A stretch of DNA of 64,000 nucleotides, from positions 30,221,580 to 30,285,579 of the forward strand of contig CM052355.1 of the NCBI GenBank assembly GCA_028551475.1, read 5' to 3'. Numbering within the stretch: position 1 is the first letter of the stretch; every line of letters begins with the position of its first letter. Below the pieces are notes generated by a model that saw only the letters and a list, made by a program, of their open reading frames with translations, was not told the DNA's origin and ran no database searches. Source of the DNA: Casuarina equisetifolia (Eukaryota > Streptophyta > Magnoliopsida > Fagales > Casuarinaceae). Below are positions 11,841-23,702 of this stretch, in pieces. The position numbers were made by a program, and so were the translations under genes.

Positions 11841-13211
11841 TTAGTTCTTATAACGCCCACATGCATAGAAGGAACAATAAGTCTGCATAGACGTTAGAAC
11901 TAAGAGTACAAAAGCAACTAATCCGGAAATCCACAACCATGGCTTGTCAAAATACTCCCTCTTGAAGCTTGTCCACTGCCGACGGTAGGTACTTCCATAG
12001 TAATCATTGATAAGACTGCACAACATGAAGAAATCTAGGTAATCCCAATCAAAGGTCAAACCCTTGCCCAAATTGTTGATGAACCGCGCGGCATCCTCAT
12101 CTGTGTTTAGGTAATTTTCTATGACTCGGCGCTCGCAAAGATATTCGACGTCCAAATCAGTGTTCACAAGACAGTCCAAAAAAAGGGCGTAGACTGAGAA
12201 GTGTTTGGATTGAAGATGGTAGTGTTGCTCGAATACCACACAATTCACTAGGAAGGAACATGACAAGTCATTGAGAATAAGATTAGGCATCTCAATTACA
12301 CCGTGCCGAAAATTAACCAGCAAGAAGCGATCCTCTTGACGCGGAGCAACTTTGATGCCAGCACGACGGAGCTTCGAGACACAGGGAATGGTGTCTATTG
12401 GCCTGTACTGATAACTTAGTGGCATTTCTTTTGCATCGAAAGACCATCCTCTATAATTAGACGGAATAAAAATGGACCGAACCAGGTCTAACAAATGCTC
12501 GCATTTAATCTCAGGGAGACTTTCGGCGTCTGAGATTCCCAGTATGGCTGAAAAAAATTTCGCACTCAGAATGGACAAGGGCAGAGATGTACCCCCCGAG
12601 GTCATCATGGAAGCTTCAAATAATTGTTCCAAGACTTTATACGGAATTTGATTCTCGAGCTTGAGCAAATCCGCGTAAATCTTCGGCAACATTGCCCTCT
12701 TCATCTGGGCCAACGGGTGGCGCTTCATGATAGCCGTCGCTGGTCTCTCTCCCCTGCGAATTGGATACCAGAATCGAATAAATTGTATTAAAAAAGAACC
12801 ATCAAGTACCATCATTTTAATGAACTCATTGGATTTGAGAGAAATCTCTTCAGAATAACAGCCTCTAACTTCCCGTTCAAGTGGACGAATCATTTCTAAA
12901 TAGTCTTCCAAGTCTTTCTTGCTGCTGTTGATTAAATAGGTAAGGCACTGCCACTTGAGTTCTTCCATATCCTGGAGGCGAGGATTGTGACGATGGTAAG
13001 GTCCGATGGAGATAACTTGAGGCATGTATCTTCTGAACTGGAACTCCGGAGGGAGTTTAAAGATACAAGGACTTTTACCGACTACGGATTCCCCAACAAA
13101 CGCTTTGTTAACTTCGGAGATCTTCCTTTTCATGTCGTCTAGGCAGAGCATGTCCTCCCGAATCTCGCCGCAGAAACTGGTATTTCCTTCCGCAGGATCG
13201 CTTCCTGCCAT
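11841..13211 (-). CDS. DUF247 / UPF0481 family protein
   Basis: Single uninterrupted 456-residue frame, normal length for the family, starting with ATG at 13,211. Conserved landmarks in order: QVISIGPYHR (about 65-74), MMVLDGSFLIQF (133-144), KIYADLLKLENQIPY (177-191), KLRRAGIKVA (280-289), EMPNLILND (307-315), and a C-terminal membrane segment WISGLVAFVLLVLTSM (427-442). The single C-terminal anchor is typical and suggests a membrane-tethered protein. The biochemical role of the family is unknown. In grasses two DUF247 genes are pollen-side self-incompatibility determinants; other members have been linked to development and defence. A truncated copy lies immediately downstream. The intronless structure is normal for the family. 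Confidence 0.93.
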   Translation of the reverse strand: MAGSDPAEGNTSFCGEIREDMLCLDDMKRKISEVNKAFVGESVVGKSPCIFKLPPEFQFRRYMPQVISIGPYHRHNPRLQDMEELKWQCLTYLINSSKKDLEDYLEMIRPLEREVRGCYSEEISLKSNEFIKMMVLDGSFLIQFIRFWYPIRRGERPATAIMKRHPLAQMKRAMLPKIYADLLKLENQIPYKVLEQLFEASMMTSGGTSLPLSILSAKFFSAILGISDAESLPEIKCEHLLDLVRSIFIPSNYRGWSFDAKEMPLSYQYRPIDTIPCVSKLRRAGIKVAPRQEDRFLLVNFRHGVIEMPNLILNDLSCSFLVNCVVFEQHYHLQSKHFSVYALFLDCLVNTDLDVEYLCERRVIENYLNTDEDAARFINNLGKGLTFDWDYLDFFMLCSLINDYYGSTYRRQWTSFKREYFDKPWLWISGLVAFVLLVLTSMQTYCSFYACGRYKN

Positions 13212-13684
13212 GGATGCCGGTGTTTAAGACAATGGATGTGGAGTTGAAGCTACTCTATGTTGCTGTGTTGAATGGAGGCCTTATCCGCGCATGAGGGAAC
13301 ATGTACGAACGAGGCAGAAGTTCGTGGACAAGGACCAAGGTTCAGGGTCCCATGAGAACTATTTTGGAGAAAGTATTATTGCTTTGAGATGGTGACGTTT
13401 TGTTTGGCTCGAGAAGCTGGCGTCAACTCATCTAAAAGGACAAGAGAAAAAAAAAAAAAGAGGAGAAAAGTTTTCGACCATATCTGACACCCGCAGAAAT
13501 GTATAGGCTACGAAATCTCACAAATACCACAAGTTACCTCGGTGTTGGCGTTAACTTATGCAAAAGTAGTGAGAGAAACGAAAAGTGGAAAAAAGTCTTC
13601 GGTCACATCTGACACCCCAGTAAAGGGATAGGCTACGAAATCTCACAAATGCCACTAGTTGCCTCTTTGATTTCCGTCACGGAC
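13212..13684. repeat. Upstream region of DUF247 with a 128-bp tandem duplication
   Basis: Two adjacent imperfect units, 13,419-13,546 and 13,547-13,668. Each starts ggcgt-aact-at and contains tctgacaccc and ataggctacgaaatctcac. The duplication lies 200-460 bp upstream of the DUF247 start codon and so is probably promoter-proximal. Confidence 0.65.
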
Positions 13685-13855
13685 CATTTAGGGATAGGCA
13701 CGTGACAGGGTTAGGTGGTTGTAAGGGAGAGACTCATTTAGGCCTGAGGCACGTGAAAGGGTTAGGTGGTTATGAAGTGGAATGGCAATGTATAGCAAGT
13801 TTGAATGGAGCCACTCATTTAGGCCTGGGGCACGTGAAAGGGTTTGGTAGAAATG
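13685..13855. promoter_or_regulatory. Three repeated G-box (CACGTG) units upstream of the DUF247 gene
   Basis: CACGTG occurs at 13,699-13,704, 13,750-13,755 and 13,831-13,836. Each lies in a similar context (catttagg, 8-14 bases, then CACGTG followed by a-agggtt-ggt). CACGTG is the core site of plant bZIP and bHLH factors. The cluster lies about 490-625 bp upstream of the DUF247 start. Function is inferred from the motif and its repetition only. Confidence 0.4.
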
Positions 13856-13884
13856 GGGGAACATTGTCAACATTCTGGATTTGA

Positions 13885-14543
13885 CAAACTTTTTTGGCAG
13901 AAATTATTGATCCAGGTGGGGGCATTTTGTTTGCCTCGATGTAAGGGTTAGGTGCTCCCAAAAAAAAGAAAATGAACAAAAAAAATTTCCACTAAATATG
14001 GCACCCCAAAAAAATATATTTGAGTTCCGATGGTTAGAATTTTCCTCGTCAAAGATGACTCAACGCAAAGGCCACAAATAATGATTGTATTTTTTTTCTT
14101 CTTTTAATAAAAAACCAACATCTCTTTCTAATTAAGATAACAATACGTTTGACAAAAAATTATTGTTAAGACCATAAAATATTAAAAATTTGGTAAAGAA
14201 GTTAAACCATTAAATTTGGCATCATAAAAAACCCTAAATTGATATTTCCACTTCAAAAATGACTCAAGTTACTAAAAAAACAAGCAGCAGCTATTCACTT
14301 TCATTATTTTCAGTCAAAAAATAAAATATTCTTTCTAATCAAGAGAAAAATAAATTTCGTGAAAAAAAGTAATGAGGCAACAAAATATTGGTTAAAAAAA
14401 AAGAGGAAGAAGGAAAACTTCCACCAATGGAACTCCACAAAAAAATACAATTAAACGCCAATATTTAGATCTTTCCACCGTAGAAGTGACTCAATTTAGC
14501 AAATCTTAATCGACAATGATTTATTTATCTCTTCTAATGAAGG
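13885..14543. other. AT-rich spacer with diverged repeated segments
   Basis: Three loosely similar segments (about 13,960-14,130, 14,190-14,350 and 14,420-14,530) share a pattern: a GACTCAA string, then A/T-rich sequence, with TTCTAAT-AAGA in the first two. No gene is visible. Confidence 0.35.
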
Positions 14544-15487
14544 GGGGAGAAACCATTTCCTCAGTCTGTGCTCTGATGATGACAGTTTCATCGACTTGAA
14601 TATCCCGAGATATTTCCCGATTTGTCATCCTTGTCGGCATGTAAAGGGTTCATGTAATGGGCTACTCTGCACTCCTTTCTTTGGTGATGACTATAAGCTA
14701 TGGAACTTTGAGCTTTGGAACCCTTCCATTCGTACAGCTCTAAGGCTTCCACAGCCTAACTTGACATACCCAACACTCGACGTCAGCATATTTGGATTAG
14801 GCTATGACCCGGCTAGCGGCGACATTAAGTTTGTCAGACTTGTATATCTTCCACATAAGTCGGGCCCTTAAATTCCATTAACAGCGCAGGTTGAGACCTA
14901 TACGCTTAAATCTGGCTGCTGAAGATGCATTACTACCCCCATTCCACAGTATGAATGCAACACGAAGAAAATCTTATCTGTTTTTGTCAATGGGGCATGC
15001 CACTGGATCGGGCATACTTCGCCCAATTCTCGTAAGTTGATCATGGCATTCGATATGGTTGATGAAGTTATTCGTGAGATTCATTGCCCACCTGCATTGT
15101 CGGGATCAGTTGTTGCAATTCTATGACTTCATCTGCGGGAGGGACTGCTTTGTCTTGCTTTCTATCATCCACTAGAGGAGCAGCATTCTTTATCTGTATG
15201 GATCATGAAAGAGTATGGTGTCCAAGAATCTTGGACTAGGCTGTTTGACATTCATTGCATGAAAGAAGCTGGTAGGTTTCAGGAAAAGGGGCCAAGTTCT
15301 ATTTTGCGACAGAGGGAGAGGGGATCTCCTTTCATATGAACCAAATACCCAACAAGTAACGCGCATGAAATTTCGCCGACATTCAACTGAAGATGACTAT
15401 CTTGACGTTGAGGATGAAGATTATCTTTGGGTAAAATATGTGGAGACCATGTTTTTGCTAAACGAGGAAAATGGGGTCTCGAAGTAG
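14544..15487 (+). pseudogene. F-box-associated domain pseudogene (F-box unit 1)
   Basis: Similar to the intact F-box gene at 60,617-61,813 from about residue 80 onward: SDDDSFIDLN, VKGSCNGLLCTPFFGDD, ELWNPSIRTALRLPQP, FGLGYDPASGDIKFVRLVY, then in other frames FVNGACHWI, the segment around IMKEYGVQESWTRLF, and SYEPNTQQV. The N-terminal F-box motif is absent, and stops and frameshifts occur near 14,870, 14,920 and 15,125. A 5'-truncated, inactive copy. Its 3' flank (15,488-15,780) matches that at 57,969-58,240 and is then interrupted by copia-1. Confidence 0.85.
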
Positions 15488-15780
15488 AAGAAATTTTGGA
15501 AGAAAATGCTAGATACATTGTGTAAGTTTTTCTTAACAGTTTTAGCATTTTCACAAGCGTTAGGTCTACAAAAAATTTGTTTGTTATAACTGACATAATA
15601 ATAAGGTAGTTTCTCAATACTTCATGAAAAAATGAATTTAAATATTACTCAAATCTTGTTGTCCTAGCAAAGATGGTTTCATTTACTATCATGCATCTCA
15701 CAAGAGATCATATTATGGGTACTTGTAAAATTCAAACCTCATAAACCAAAATGCATATATTTATACATGCACTTCATTGA

Positions 15781-15996
15781 TGTAAGAAAAGGTGAAAACG
15801 GGAGAAAGGCCAGAGATGTGCAACTGAATTCTATATTATGCTAGCTTAAGGAACTGTACAAATAATCTATTACATTTATAGTGCAACAACCTAGCTAATA
15901 TAGGAAATTATATTTACAACTTAAATACAATATATTGAGCATGATTCTAGTGCTCAATATGGCAATGTGGTAGGTAGGATTCTATATACATCAACA
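15781..15996 (-). repeat. Copia-1 3' LTR
   Basis: 216 bp, starting tgtaagaaaagg and ending catcaaca on the plus strand. It differs from the other LTR (22,718-22,933) at six positions, all transitions. Confidence 0.92.
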
Positions 15997-16324
15997 CTCC
16001 CCCTAAAGTTAGAGATTTGTATAAATCAAATACTCCGAGCTTGGAGAGAAGGTGCCAATGTTGCTTATTGCAAAGTGCCTTTGTCAATAAGTTTGCAGGT
16101 TGCTCTTAAGTGGGAACGTGTCGAGTTGTAATAATGCCCTGTTGAAGCTTTTCTCTCACGTAGTGACATTCCACTTCAACGTGTTTCATACATTCATGGA
16201 AGATGGGATTTGTTGCAATCTTTTTTGCTGCCTTATTATCACAATGTAGTAAAGCAGGACGTTTCATGTGAAAACCAAAATCCTTGAGTAAACCAATGAT
16301 CCAAACTATCTCACAAGTAGTGAT

Positions 16325-17701
16325 CTACATGGCACGATATTCAGCTTCGGCAGATGAAAGGGATACAGTGGGTTGTTTCTTCGAGCGCCATGAGATCAGT
16401 GAGTTTCCCAACATGATACAAAATCCTGTGGTTGATCTTCTTATCATAGGGCATGTGCTATAGTCTGAGTCACAGTAGCCTTTTAGCTCAAACGATGAGG
16501 ATGAGGGGAACATGAGACCAAGTCCTAGATAACTTTTGAGATATCTAATCACTTTAAGAGTAGCGTCCATGTGAGACTGCTTCAGATCGTGCATAAACTG
16601 ACGAAGAAGTTGAACTGAGAAAGTGATGTTAGGCCTAGTGAGGGTCAACTAGATCAGTCGGCCAACTAGTCGTTTGTAAACAGATGGATCTGTAAAAGGT
16701 GGATCATCGGGTTTTTCGTTGGAGCTTTCATCATATTCAATGCTTGTGAATTTTTTGTTCTGTTCCACTGAGATAAGAGATAGTTTAGATCCCACTAGAC
16801 CAGCTTCAGAGATCAGTTCCAATGTATACTTACGTTGACTCAGAGAAATCCCTTTTGGAGAACGGGCTATTTCGAGGCCCAAGAAAAACTTTAACAATCC
16901 AAGATCCTTCATGAAGAAGGTAGCATGCAAGTACTATTTAAGTTCCTCAATGGCATCGGGATTGTTTCCTGTGATCAAAATATCATCAACATAAATAAGT
17001 AGAGCTACAAAAGTAGTACCTCATCGTTTGGTGAACAATGAGTAATCATGATAAGATTGAGTGAAGCCATGATTAAGTAATGCTCCGATGAATTTTTCAT
17101 TCCACTGGCGGGAGGCTTACTTTAACCCATAAAGGGATTTGCGCAATCGACACACTCGAGACTCCCCCTGATTGTGAAATCTGGGGGGAAGCTCCATGTA
17201 AACTTCCTCTGAGAGATCACCATGAAGGAAAGCATTTTGGACATCCATCTGATAGAGAGGCCAGTGGTGAATAGCAGCGATGGTAATGATGAGGTGAATA
17301 GTGACATGTTTGGCAGTGGGGGAAAAGGTATCTTGATAGTCGATGCCCTTTCGCTGATTAAAACCCTTGGCAACCAAGCAAGCTTTGTAGCGGTCAAGGG
17401 AACCATTGACGCAGTACTTCACTTTGTAGATCCATTTACATCCAATAGGACGACCACCAAGGGGCAAGGAAACGACATCCCATGTGTGGTTTGCCTCAAG
17501 AGCAGAAAGTTCAGCATCCATGGCATTTACCCAATTAGGATTGGTAGCAGCTTCATGATAAGAGGTAGGTTCGGGAATGGCAGAAATGCAGGCTATGAAG
17601 TGTTTGTAAGGTTGGTGACAGTTATGGAGAGACATATAGTTGGAGATAGGATAAAGAGAGGTACAAGAGGATTGGGGAATAGTAGGGCATAGGTAGTCCA
17701 T
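16325..17701 (-). pseudogene. Copia-1 pol: reverse transcriptase and RNase H remnants
   Basis: Read from the right. RT start (17,701-17,117): WVNAMDAELSALEANHTWD, CKWIYKVKY, QMDVQNAFLHGDLSEEVYM. Then 16,930-16,649: FMKDLGLLKFFLGLEIARS. Then RNase H (16,648-16,325): CDSDYSTCPMIRRSTTGFC, LISWRSKKQPTVSLSSAEA. These are consecutive pieces of one copia pol separated by stops or frame changes, so not translatable as a whole. Confidence 0.85.
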
Positions 17702-20386
17702 GGTCCAAATTGGGGGACAAGTAGGGCGACTGGAACGTCAAAAGGGAGGATCAGCAGGTGGAGGGTCTGGGGTAGAGGGTGGAGGGTGAGGAGGAAGGAG
17801 CAGGGCCCGCAGGTAGAAGATCTAGGGTGGGTAAAGGATCAGGGATAGGAGGAGGAGGAAGAGCAATAGGGACTGGGGAAGGGGAAGGAGGGTCAAGAGG
17901 AAGGTCCTAAAGAAGATCCACCGGTAACGAGGATGAGGTGTAAGTATCAGGATCCAAAGCAGTTGGAGAAGACGAGGCCGACGGGCTGTCATGGGAAGAG
18001 CTGAAAGGGAAAACAGTTTCCTGAAAAACAACGTCCCAACTAACAAAAAATTTGTGAGAAAAAGGGTCATAGAGGCGATAGCCTTTTTAGGAAGAGGGAT
18101 ATCCTATAAAAATGCAAGGAAGCGCTCGAGGACTAAACTTGTCACGAGGGCTAACAGTGGTGGCATAACATCGACAACCAAAGACACGAAGATGGTCGAG
18201 GATGGGAGGTTTGCCAAATAATTTTTCAAAAGGACTAACACCATGGAGAGAAGAGGAAGGGAAATGGTTAATGAGGTAAATGGCAGTAAAAAGATATTCC
18301 CCCCAAAATTGAGAAGGAATGTGGGCTTGAAATATGATGGCGCAAGCTAAGTCAAAAAGATGACGATGCTTATGTTCAACGACACCATTTTGTTAAGGGT
18401 GTAGACACAAGAAGACTCATGAAAGATGCCATGCTGAGAGAGAAAGGAACGACACTCGGAAGAAAAAAATTCGATGTCATTGTCAAAACGGATCTGACGA
18501 ACAGGGTGACTGAATTAGGTGGGGGCCATGGAGACAAAATACTGAATTTTAGAAAAAACTTGACTCTTAAATTGAAGGAGGAAAGTCCAAGTGGTACGGG
18601 AGAAGTCGTCAACAATGGTGAGAAAATAGCGAGCACCATCATTGGTGGGGGCCCTGGTGGGGACCCTAAATGTCCATATGGACAAGCTCAAAAATGTTTG
18701 TGGTGGTAGTTTGATGTGTGGGAAATGGTTGGTGAGTTTGTTTAGCCAAAGAACATATCGGGCAAGAGAAAGAAGAAAGGCAAGAAATGAAATAGTTGGG
18801 CAAAGAATAATTACGTAGTGACGAATGACCAAGACGGCAGTGTAAAAGTTCATAAGAAATGCTATTGTTAATAAAAACTGAATTACAAGCGGGAAGCGGT
18901 TTGGGAGTACAAAAAGTACTTTTTAGGGAAAATAAATATTCAGAAAAAATTGCACAAAAATTAGAGGAAATTCATAACAAAGGAAGTAAAGCCCATGATT
19001 AGCCTTGCCGAGCCCAGTTAGATCCTCAGTCGTACGATCTTGAAAAACATAAAAATCATCGAAAAACAAGGCCACACAATTATTGTCACAGGTTGGTTTC
19101 TAAATGGATAATAAATTGTGTTTGAATTGTGGAGTGAATAAAATATTATTTAAGTGAAGGTTAGGGTAGGGGCAGACAATGACCGATGTGAGTGATGGGG
19201 CAAGTCGATCGATCAAGTAATGTGATGTGTAATGGGGTAATGCATGGATGATAGGAACTTAAAAGTGTTAAATTGCAAGTGATGTGATCACTTGCCCCCG
19301 AGTCGATAATCCATAAATTGGAAATAGATGAAACAAAGGAAGAAATTGTACTTGAAAAAGGGTGAGATGGACTCACTTGGTTAAGGAGGGTCAAAAGCCG
19401 TTGTTGTTGATCAGTAAAGAGGTTGAGGCCCATGGAATTGCCATAAAGAGTGTTTGGGTTGGAAGGAGCTGGGCCCATAATGCTGGGGGGGGGGGAATAA
19501 TGGGTTCCATGGAAAGGGTAATGGATAATTGAGGTCCAAGCCTAAGGGGAGAGGGTCCAAAATAAGTAGGGGCAAGCCCCCCGTCAAGGGCAGCATTATG
19601 GACCAAAGGGCTGCGGGTCATGGGCTGGTGACGAGGTCCATCTTTGGGCTTAGCCCGCAAGTCCGTGGGATAGCCCACAAGCTGGTAGCAGACGTCGTGG
19701 GTGTGCTCGGGCTTGTGGCAATAGCTACACACAGCTCGCTGGGCCTCGGATACAGGCAAGTGGGATGGGCCCCGCGGGCCAGAGGGAGTGTCTGGCCCAC
19801 GCGCAGGTGGAGAGGGGTCTTAAGACCAAGGGCCAGAAGGCTCGTGCGAGCAGTCGCGAGAGGAGGGAGCGAGAGGGGTCTCGCGTCACACCTGGAAGGT
19901 GCTGTTCTCACCGGAGGGGTTACGGCCATCATGCTGGAGGTGCTGGTGGATGTCCTATTTAGCCAGGGCATAAGTTTTCTCCACGGATGGGAGATCATCC
20001 TGGGAGAGGACATTGCTACGGGGGGTGTTGAATTCCTCCGACAGCACGAGGAGGAACTTCATCGTGAAGTCCTCCTGGTCCTTTGTCTGAAGGCAGCGAT
20101 TGACGTCACAAGTGCAGTTGCTGCTGTCGCAACGAGTCAGGGGGTCATAGGCATCGAGCTCGCAGCAGAGGTCTTTAAGGCAGACACAGAAGCTGGTGAA
20201 ATCATCGCCAAATGCGCCGTCAAGGAGGCGCAAATCACCAATGGCTTGTTAGAGGGAGAACTTCTGGGTGCCAGAAATCTTCGAGAAGCTATCGTGGAGG
20301 GAAGCCCAGATTTCGTCGACCATGGTGGGACAAGAGACCATGCTCTCAAGATGGGGCTCGACGGAGTGGAAAAGCCACGTCTTTAG
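17702..20386 (-). pseudogene. Copia-1 gag, protease and integrase remnants
   Basis: Minus strand: Gag segment at 20,233-19,955 (DDFTSFCVCLKDLCCELDAY), zinc-knuckle and proline-rich region at 19,759-19,391 (CSYCHKPEHTHDVC), protease at 19,478-19,161 (LWIIDSGASDHITCN, with an intact DSG), and integrase near 18,853-18,376 (YFLTIVDDFSRTTWTFLL). Several stops and frameshifts separate the blocks. The same Gag family is seen in copia-2. Confidence 0.8.
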
Positions 20387-20790
20387 GGTGGCTTGACACT
20401 AGTCCCATTTGGCACCCGCATCCGCATCATCGACGGGGTGAGGAAGAAGGCCGTTGAGGAAGAGAAGCTCGTTGCAGGGGAGGAAGACGATGCGGATCTG
20501 CGAGCTCTAGATCCCTCAATTTGCTTCACCAGTTAGCTTCTTGGAGACAATGCTAACGGGTTACAAATTGGTGGGAGAGAGGAGGTAAGGGTCGTAATTG
20601 ACTACGGGGATGGTCGGGGAAGTAGGAGAAGAGGTCAATGAAGAGTTTGAAACGGCCATTGAAGGCGACAGCGGCGGTGGTTAGGGTTCCGATTAGGGAA
20701 AGAAAGGCGGCTAGGGTTCCGAAGGAGGTAGGGGTATCAGGGTAAGTTTGGGAAAAAAAGATAGGTAAAAGCGTAAAGTGGGAAAAGTGG

Positions 20791-22466
20791 TGTTCGGTGA
20801 AATTCTACATGCAAGTGTACATGTCGAACAAGTAATATAATGATGAGTACAGATATCGTCCCACGAAGACTAGTGTTTACTAAACTAATTAATACTAATG
20901 GTGAACAACTCCTAGAATTTATCTAACCAACCGAAATGGTAAATTATGAATTTAATAACTAAATTTAATCTAAACTTGATAAATGAAAGATGTTAGAGCA
21001 TCCAATTTCACCTAATTACTAGGTACAAATGTCAATCATCCATGTTAGCAAGATTAATTCTACTTATGTGATGGCAGAATTTTCTAATTTATTTACTATC
21101 CTATGTCTAGGTATAGTAAACCTATTTAGTTCATTAATTCACTATATCTCTATATGTGAATTGAAACAAACCAAATGCATTAGGTTCTGTGAATATTCCT
21201 GGTTTACAATAAATCTTTTGATCATCTTATTACCAAAAACCACACAAATAATATGGTATATGTCTATCCATATTAATCTATGGCTGCATATTACAAGAAG
21301 CAACTGTATGATATTTCTTGTCGGTCTTTAACATGCAAATCAAGTCATCTAAGTGGTAACTAGTCACCTAAAAGCATTAAACTCCGTAACATGTAACTTC
21401 ACATTCATAAAATATCTCACAAAACATAAATAATCATAACATTCATACATTATAATTAAGTTCTATCGTAGCTCTAACATATTAAACTAAAACAACATAT
21501 TTAAATAACCTAAATCAGTGCAAAAACGTAAACAAAGCATTTTGGAATTTAAAAACATTAAAGCTGTTACCAAATGTCTTTAAATCACAAAATAAATTGC
21601 ACAAATCTGTACATCACAGGGTGAAGAAGAAACTGTCTGAAGAATGGAAGAAAAACAAGCTAAAACACGCCGCCACGCTCTTCCGCACGCGCCTCTACGC
21701 GCCGCCGTCCGGCCGCCACGTGCCGCCGCCGTCCGCCGCCAGTCTTCATAGAAACCTCCAGAAACATAGATTGGGATGCCTAGGTTGCAGATCTGTAAAA
21801 ATATCATGCAAATCTACCACAGAAATGCATAGATCTAGCGTAATGGACAAAGTCAGCGTTCGCACTTCTTCGTCGGAAACCGCGGTGAATCTGGTACAGA
21901 AACGACGAAAATCTCTCTAGGAATTCAAATCTGCTTTCAAATCACCGGAAATCTCTCAAATCTGGCCGAAAAAAGGAAAAGAATGGCCAAGAATAGGTAC
22001 CTTCACCGTGAAAAGAACCTCACGGTCGACTTTCGCCAAACCGCCGACGTCTACAGAGTCTCACACTATCGCGTGTGGCCTCTGCTTTTCTGGCGAGGTC
22101 CTAGCCGCTGAAATCTCTCCTCTATTCTCCTCTGTTCTCTGTTCTCTGTTCTCTATTCTCTATTCTCTGTTCTCTGTTTTTCATCCTCAAACCTGATTAT
22201 CCACCGCCTTTTGTTAATCGGCTTCCAAAACCTAATAGGTTACGATTTTCCTTTCTTCTTTTAACTTTCCTTTTTGTCGTTTTCTTTCTTTTTCCATAAT
22301 TTGATTTTGCATGATTTATTGCTTCTTTTTCTTCTACTTTGGGTTTACTGCATAAAATAGCAAAAAACATACATAAATATAATTAAATACAAATATAATT
22401 TAATAAAAACTATATTAAACATTACCTAAAATAATCAAAATAACTTTATATAAAATAGAGTTATCA
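20791..22466. mobile_element. LTR-like unit nested in copia-1 (possible solo LTR)
   Basis: Starts TGTTCGGTG and ends GTTATCA, with a 5-bp duplication AGTGG on both sides (20,786-20,790 and 22,467-22,471). TG...CA ends plus a 5-bp duplication, with no gag or pol, fit a 1,676-bp solo LTR. The first roughly 690 bp match the unit at 28,226-29,175. The right half holds a GC-rich patch (about 21,665-21,745) and a heptamer run (gttctct, 22,121-22,178). The copia-1 leader sequences on either side are themselves repeats of about 140 bp, so the insertion fell between two tandem copies. Confidence 0.6.
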
Positions 22467-22717
22467 AGTGGCGGCGGTGGTGGTTAGGGTTTCGATTAGG
22501 GAAAAAAAGGCGGCTAGGGTTCCAAAGGGGGTAAAGGGTCAGGGTAATTTTTGGGAAAAAAGAGGGGTAATTGTGGGAAAAAGGAAGGGTAAAGGCGTAA
22601 AGTTGTATAAGAAATAAAGAATAGAGGAGAAAAAAAAGTTGCAATATACTCGATGGCCGAAAGGAAAAAAAATGGTGGGTGGAAGCAAGTCTCAAAAGAA
22701 CGGAGGCTAGGATACCA

Positions 22718-22933
22718 TGTAAGAAAAGGTGAAAATGGGAGAAAGACCAGAGATGTGCAACTGAATTCTATATTATGCTAGCTTAAGGAACTGTACAAAT
22801 AACCTATTACATTTATAGTGCAACAACCTAGCTAATATAGGAAATTATATTTACAACTTAAATACAATATATTAAGCATGATTCTAGTGCTCAATGTGGC
22901 AATGTGGTAGGTAGGATTCTGTATACATCAACA
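22718..22933 (-). repeat. Copia-1 5' LTR
   Basis: 216 bp. It is adjoined on its left by the primer-binding site complement (22,702-22,717) and on its right by the ATTGA target duplication. Confidence 0.92.
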
Positions 22934-22938
22934 ATTGA

Positions 22939-23640
22939 TTAATGCCCTACTTTAGCTTCAACACCTTTATTGCAAAAGCTTCTTACTCTCTTTTCTCTAG
23001 GGAACAAAAAAGAAATGTAGAACTAATAAGGTAGAAGAAGGTAACATACTTATTATAATTTCTAGATTTGCTTATTTAATAGACTTGTTGGATCATAATA
23101 TTTCCTTTAACTTCTTCCATATTTGCCACAATATTATTCATCAAATTGTTTGTCAAACTAATTTATTCATTTAAATTCATTATACTATCTTTCAATGTTT
23201 GAAAATCATAATCTTGACAAACATATGATCTTGTTTCATAAAGAAAATTGAAGCAATCATGATATTTCCTAATTGTTAAAGTTTGCTCTCCATGCAGATG
23301 TGTACCATTGATGTGGATGTTAAACTTTACTTGTTTGTTTCGAGTAAAGGATAAATTGTAATTGTTAAGGTAGTATCTATAGATTTGTGGACTAGAGTTC
23401 CCTCTATGTTATTAGTTTGATCTTACTTTTTAATTACTTTAATTAAAGAGTTTCCTTCTTCAGTTGTTTGTATAGTAAGAACTCTTTTGGTTTGAACTGG
23501 CATATTTGTTACTCAAAATAGTTTATACATTTTGGTGACATTGGTTGATCTTTTTGAAAATTATTGTATTGCATGTGTTACTACTAAAAGGTTTCCATTA
23601 ATTAGGCTAGAGGTGAGATACATCATTACATAGACCTAAA
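22939..23640. repeat. F-box-unit 3' flank module (copy after unit 1)
   Basis: This non-coding module recurs at about 43,330-43,910 and 58,250-58,870, and more weakly around 62,190-62,720, each time downstream or between F-box units. Shared landmarks include taatgccctacttta, gcagatgtgta and aaattggaggcgccat at the end. It is the direct continuation of 15,488-15,780 across the copia-1 insertion. Confidence 0.75.
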
Positions 23641-23702
23641 TTGGAGGCGCCATATGAAGTACATATGAAGTAAATTGGAGAAGAACCATATGAAGTACAT
23701 GT

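Larger units (their letters stand above)
15781..22933 (-). mobile_element. Copia-1: Ty1/copia retrotransposon, LTRs intact, coding region decayed
   Basis: Bounded by two 216-bp LTRs (TG...CA) and a 5-bp target duplication ATTGA (15,776-15,780 and 22,934-22,938). The paralogous sequence at about 58,237-58,250 has the uninterrupted site. On the minus strand the primer-binding complement is at 22,702-22,717 (TGGTATCCTAGCC) and a G-rich polypurine tract lies next to the left LTR (15,997-16,007). Gag, zinc knuckle, protease, integrase, RT and RNase H are recognisable in order from 20.4 down to 16.3 kb but are broken by stops and frameshifts. A 1,676-bp LTR-like unit is nested in the leader. Removing it leaves about 5.5 kb, like copia-2, to which the proteins are closely similar. 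Confidence 0.92.

Noticed and set aside
17222-17692. 156-codon plus-strand open frame
   Set aside because: It is antisense to the copia-1 RT, whose conserved motifs are on the minus strand.
19529-20386. Long plus-strand open frame of 285 codons
   Set aside because: It lies antisense to the copia-1 gag, is rich in low-complexity residues and has no domain. It is a shadow of the element's coding strand.
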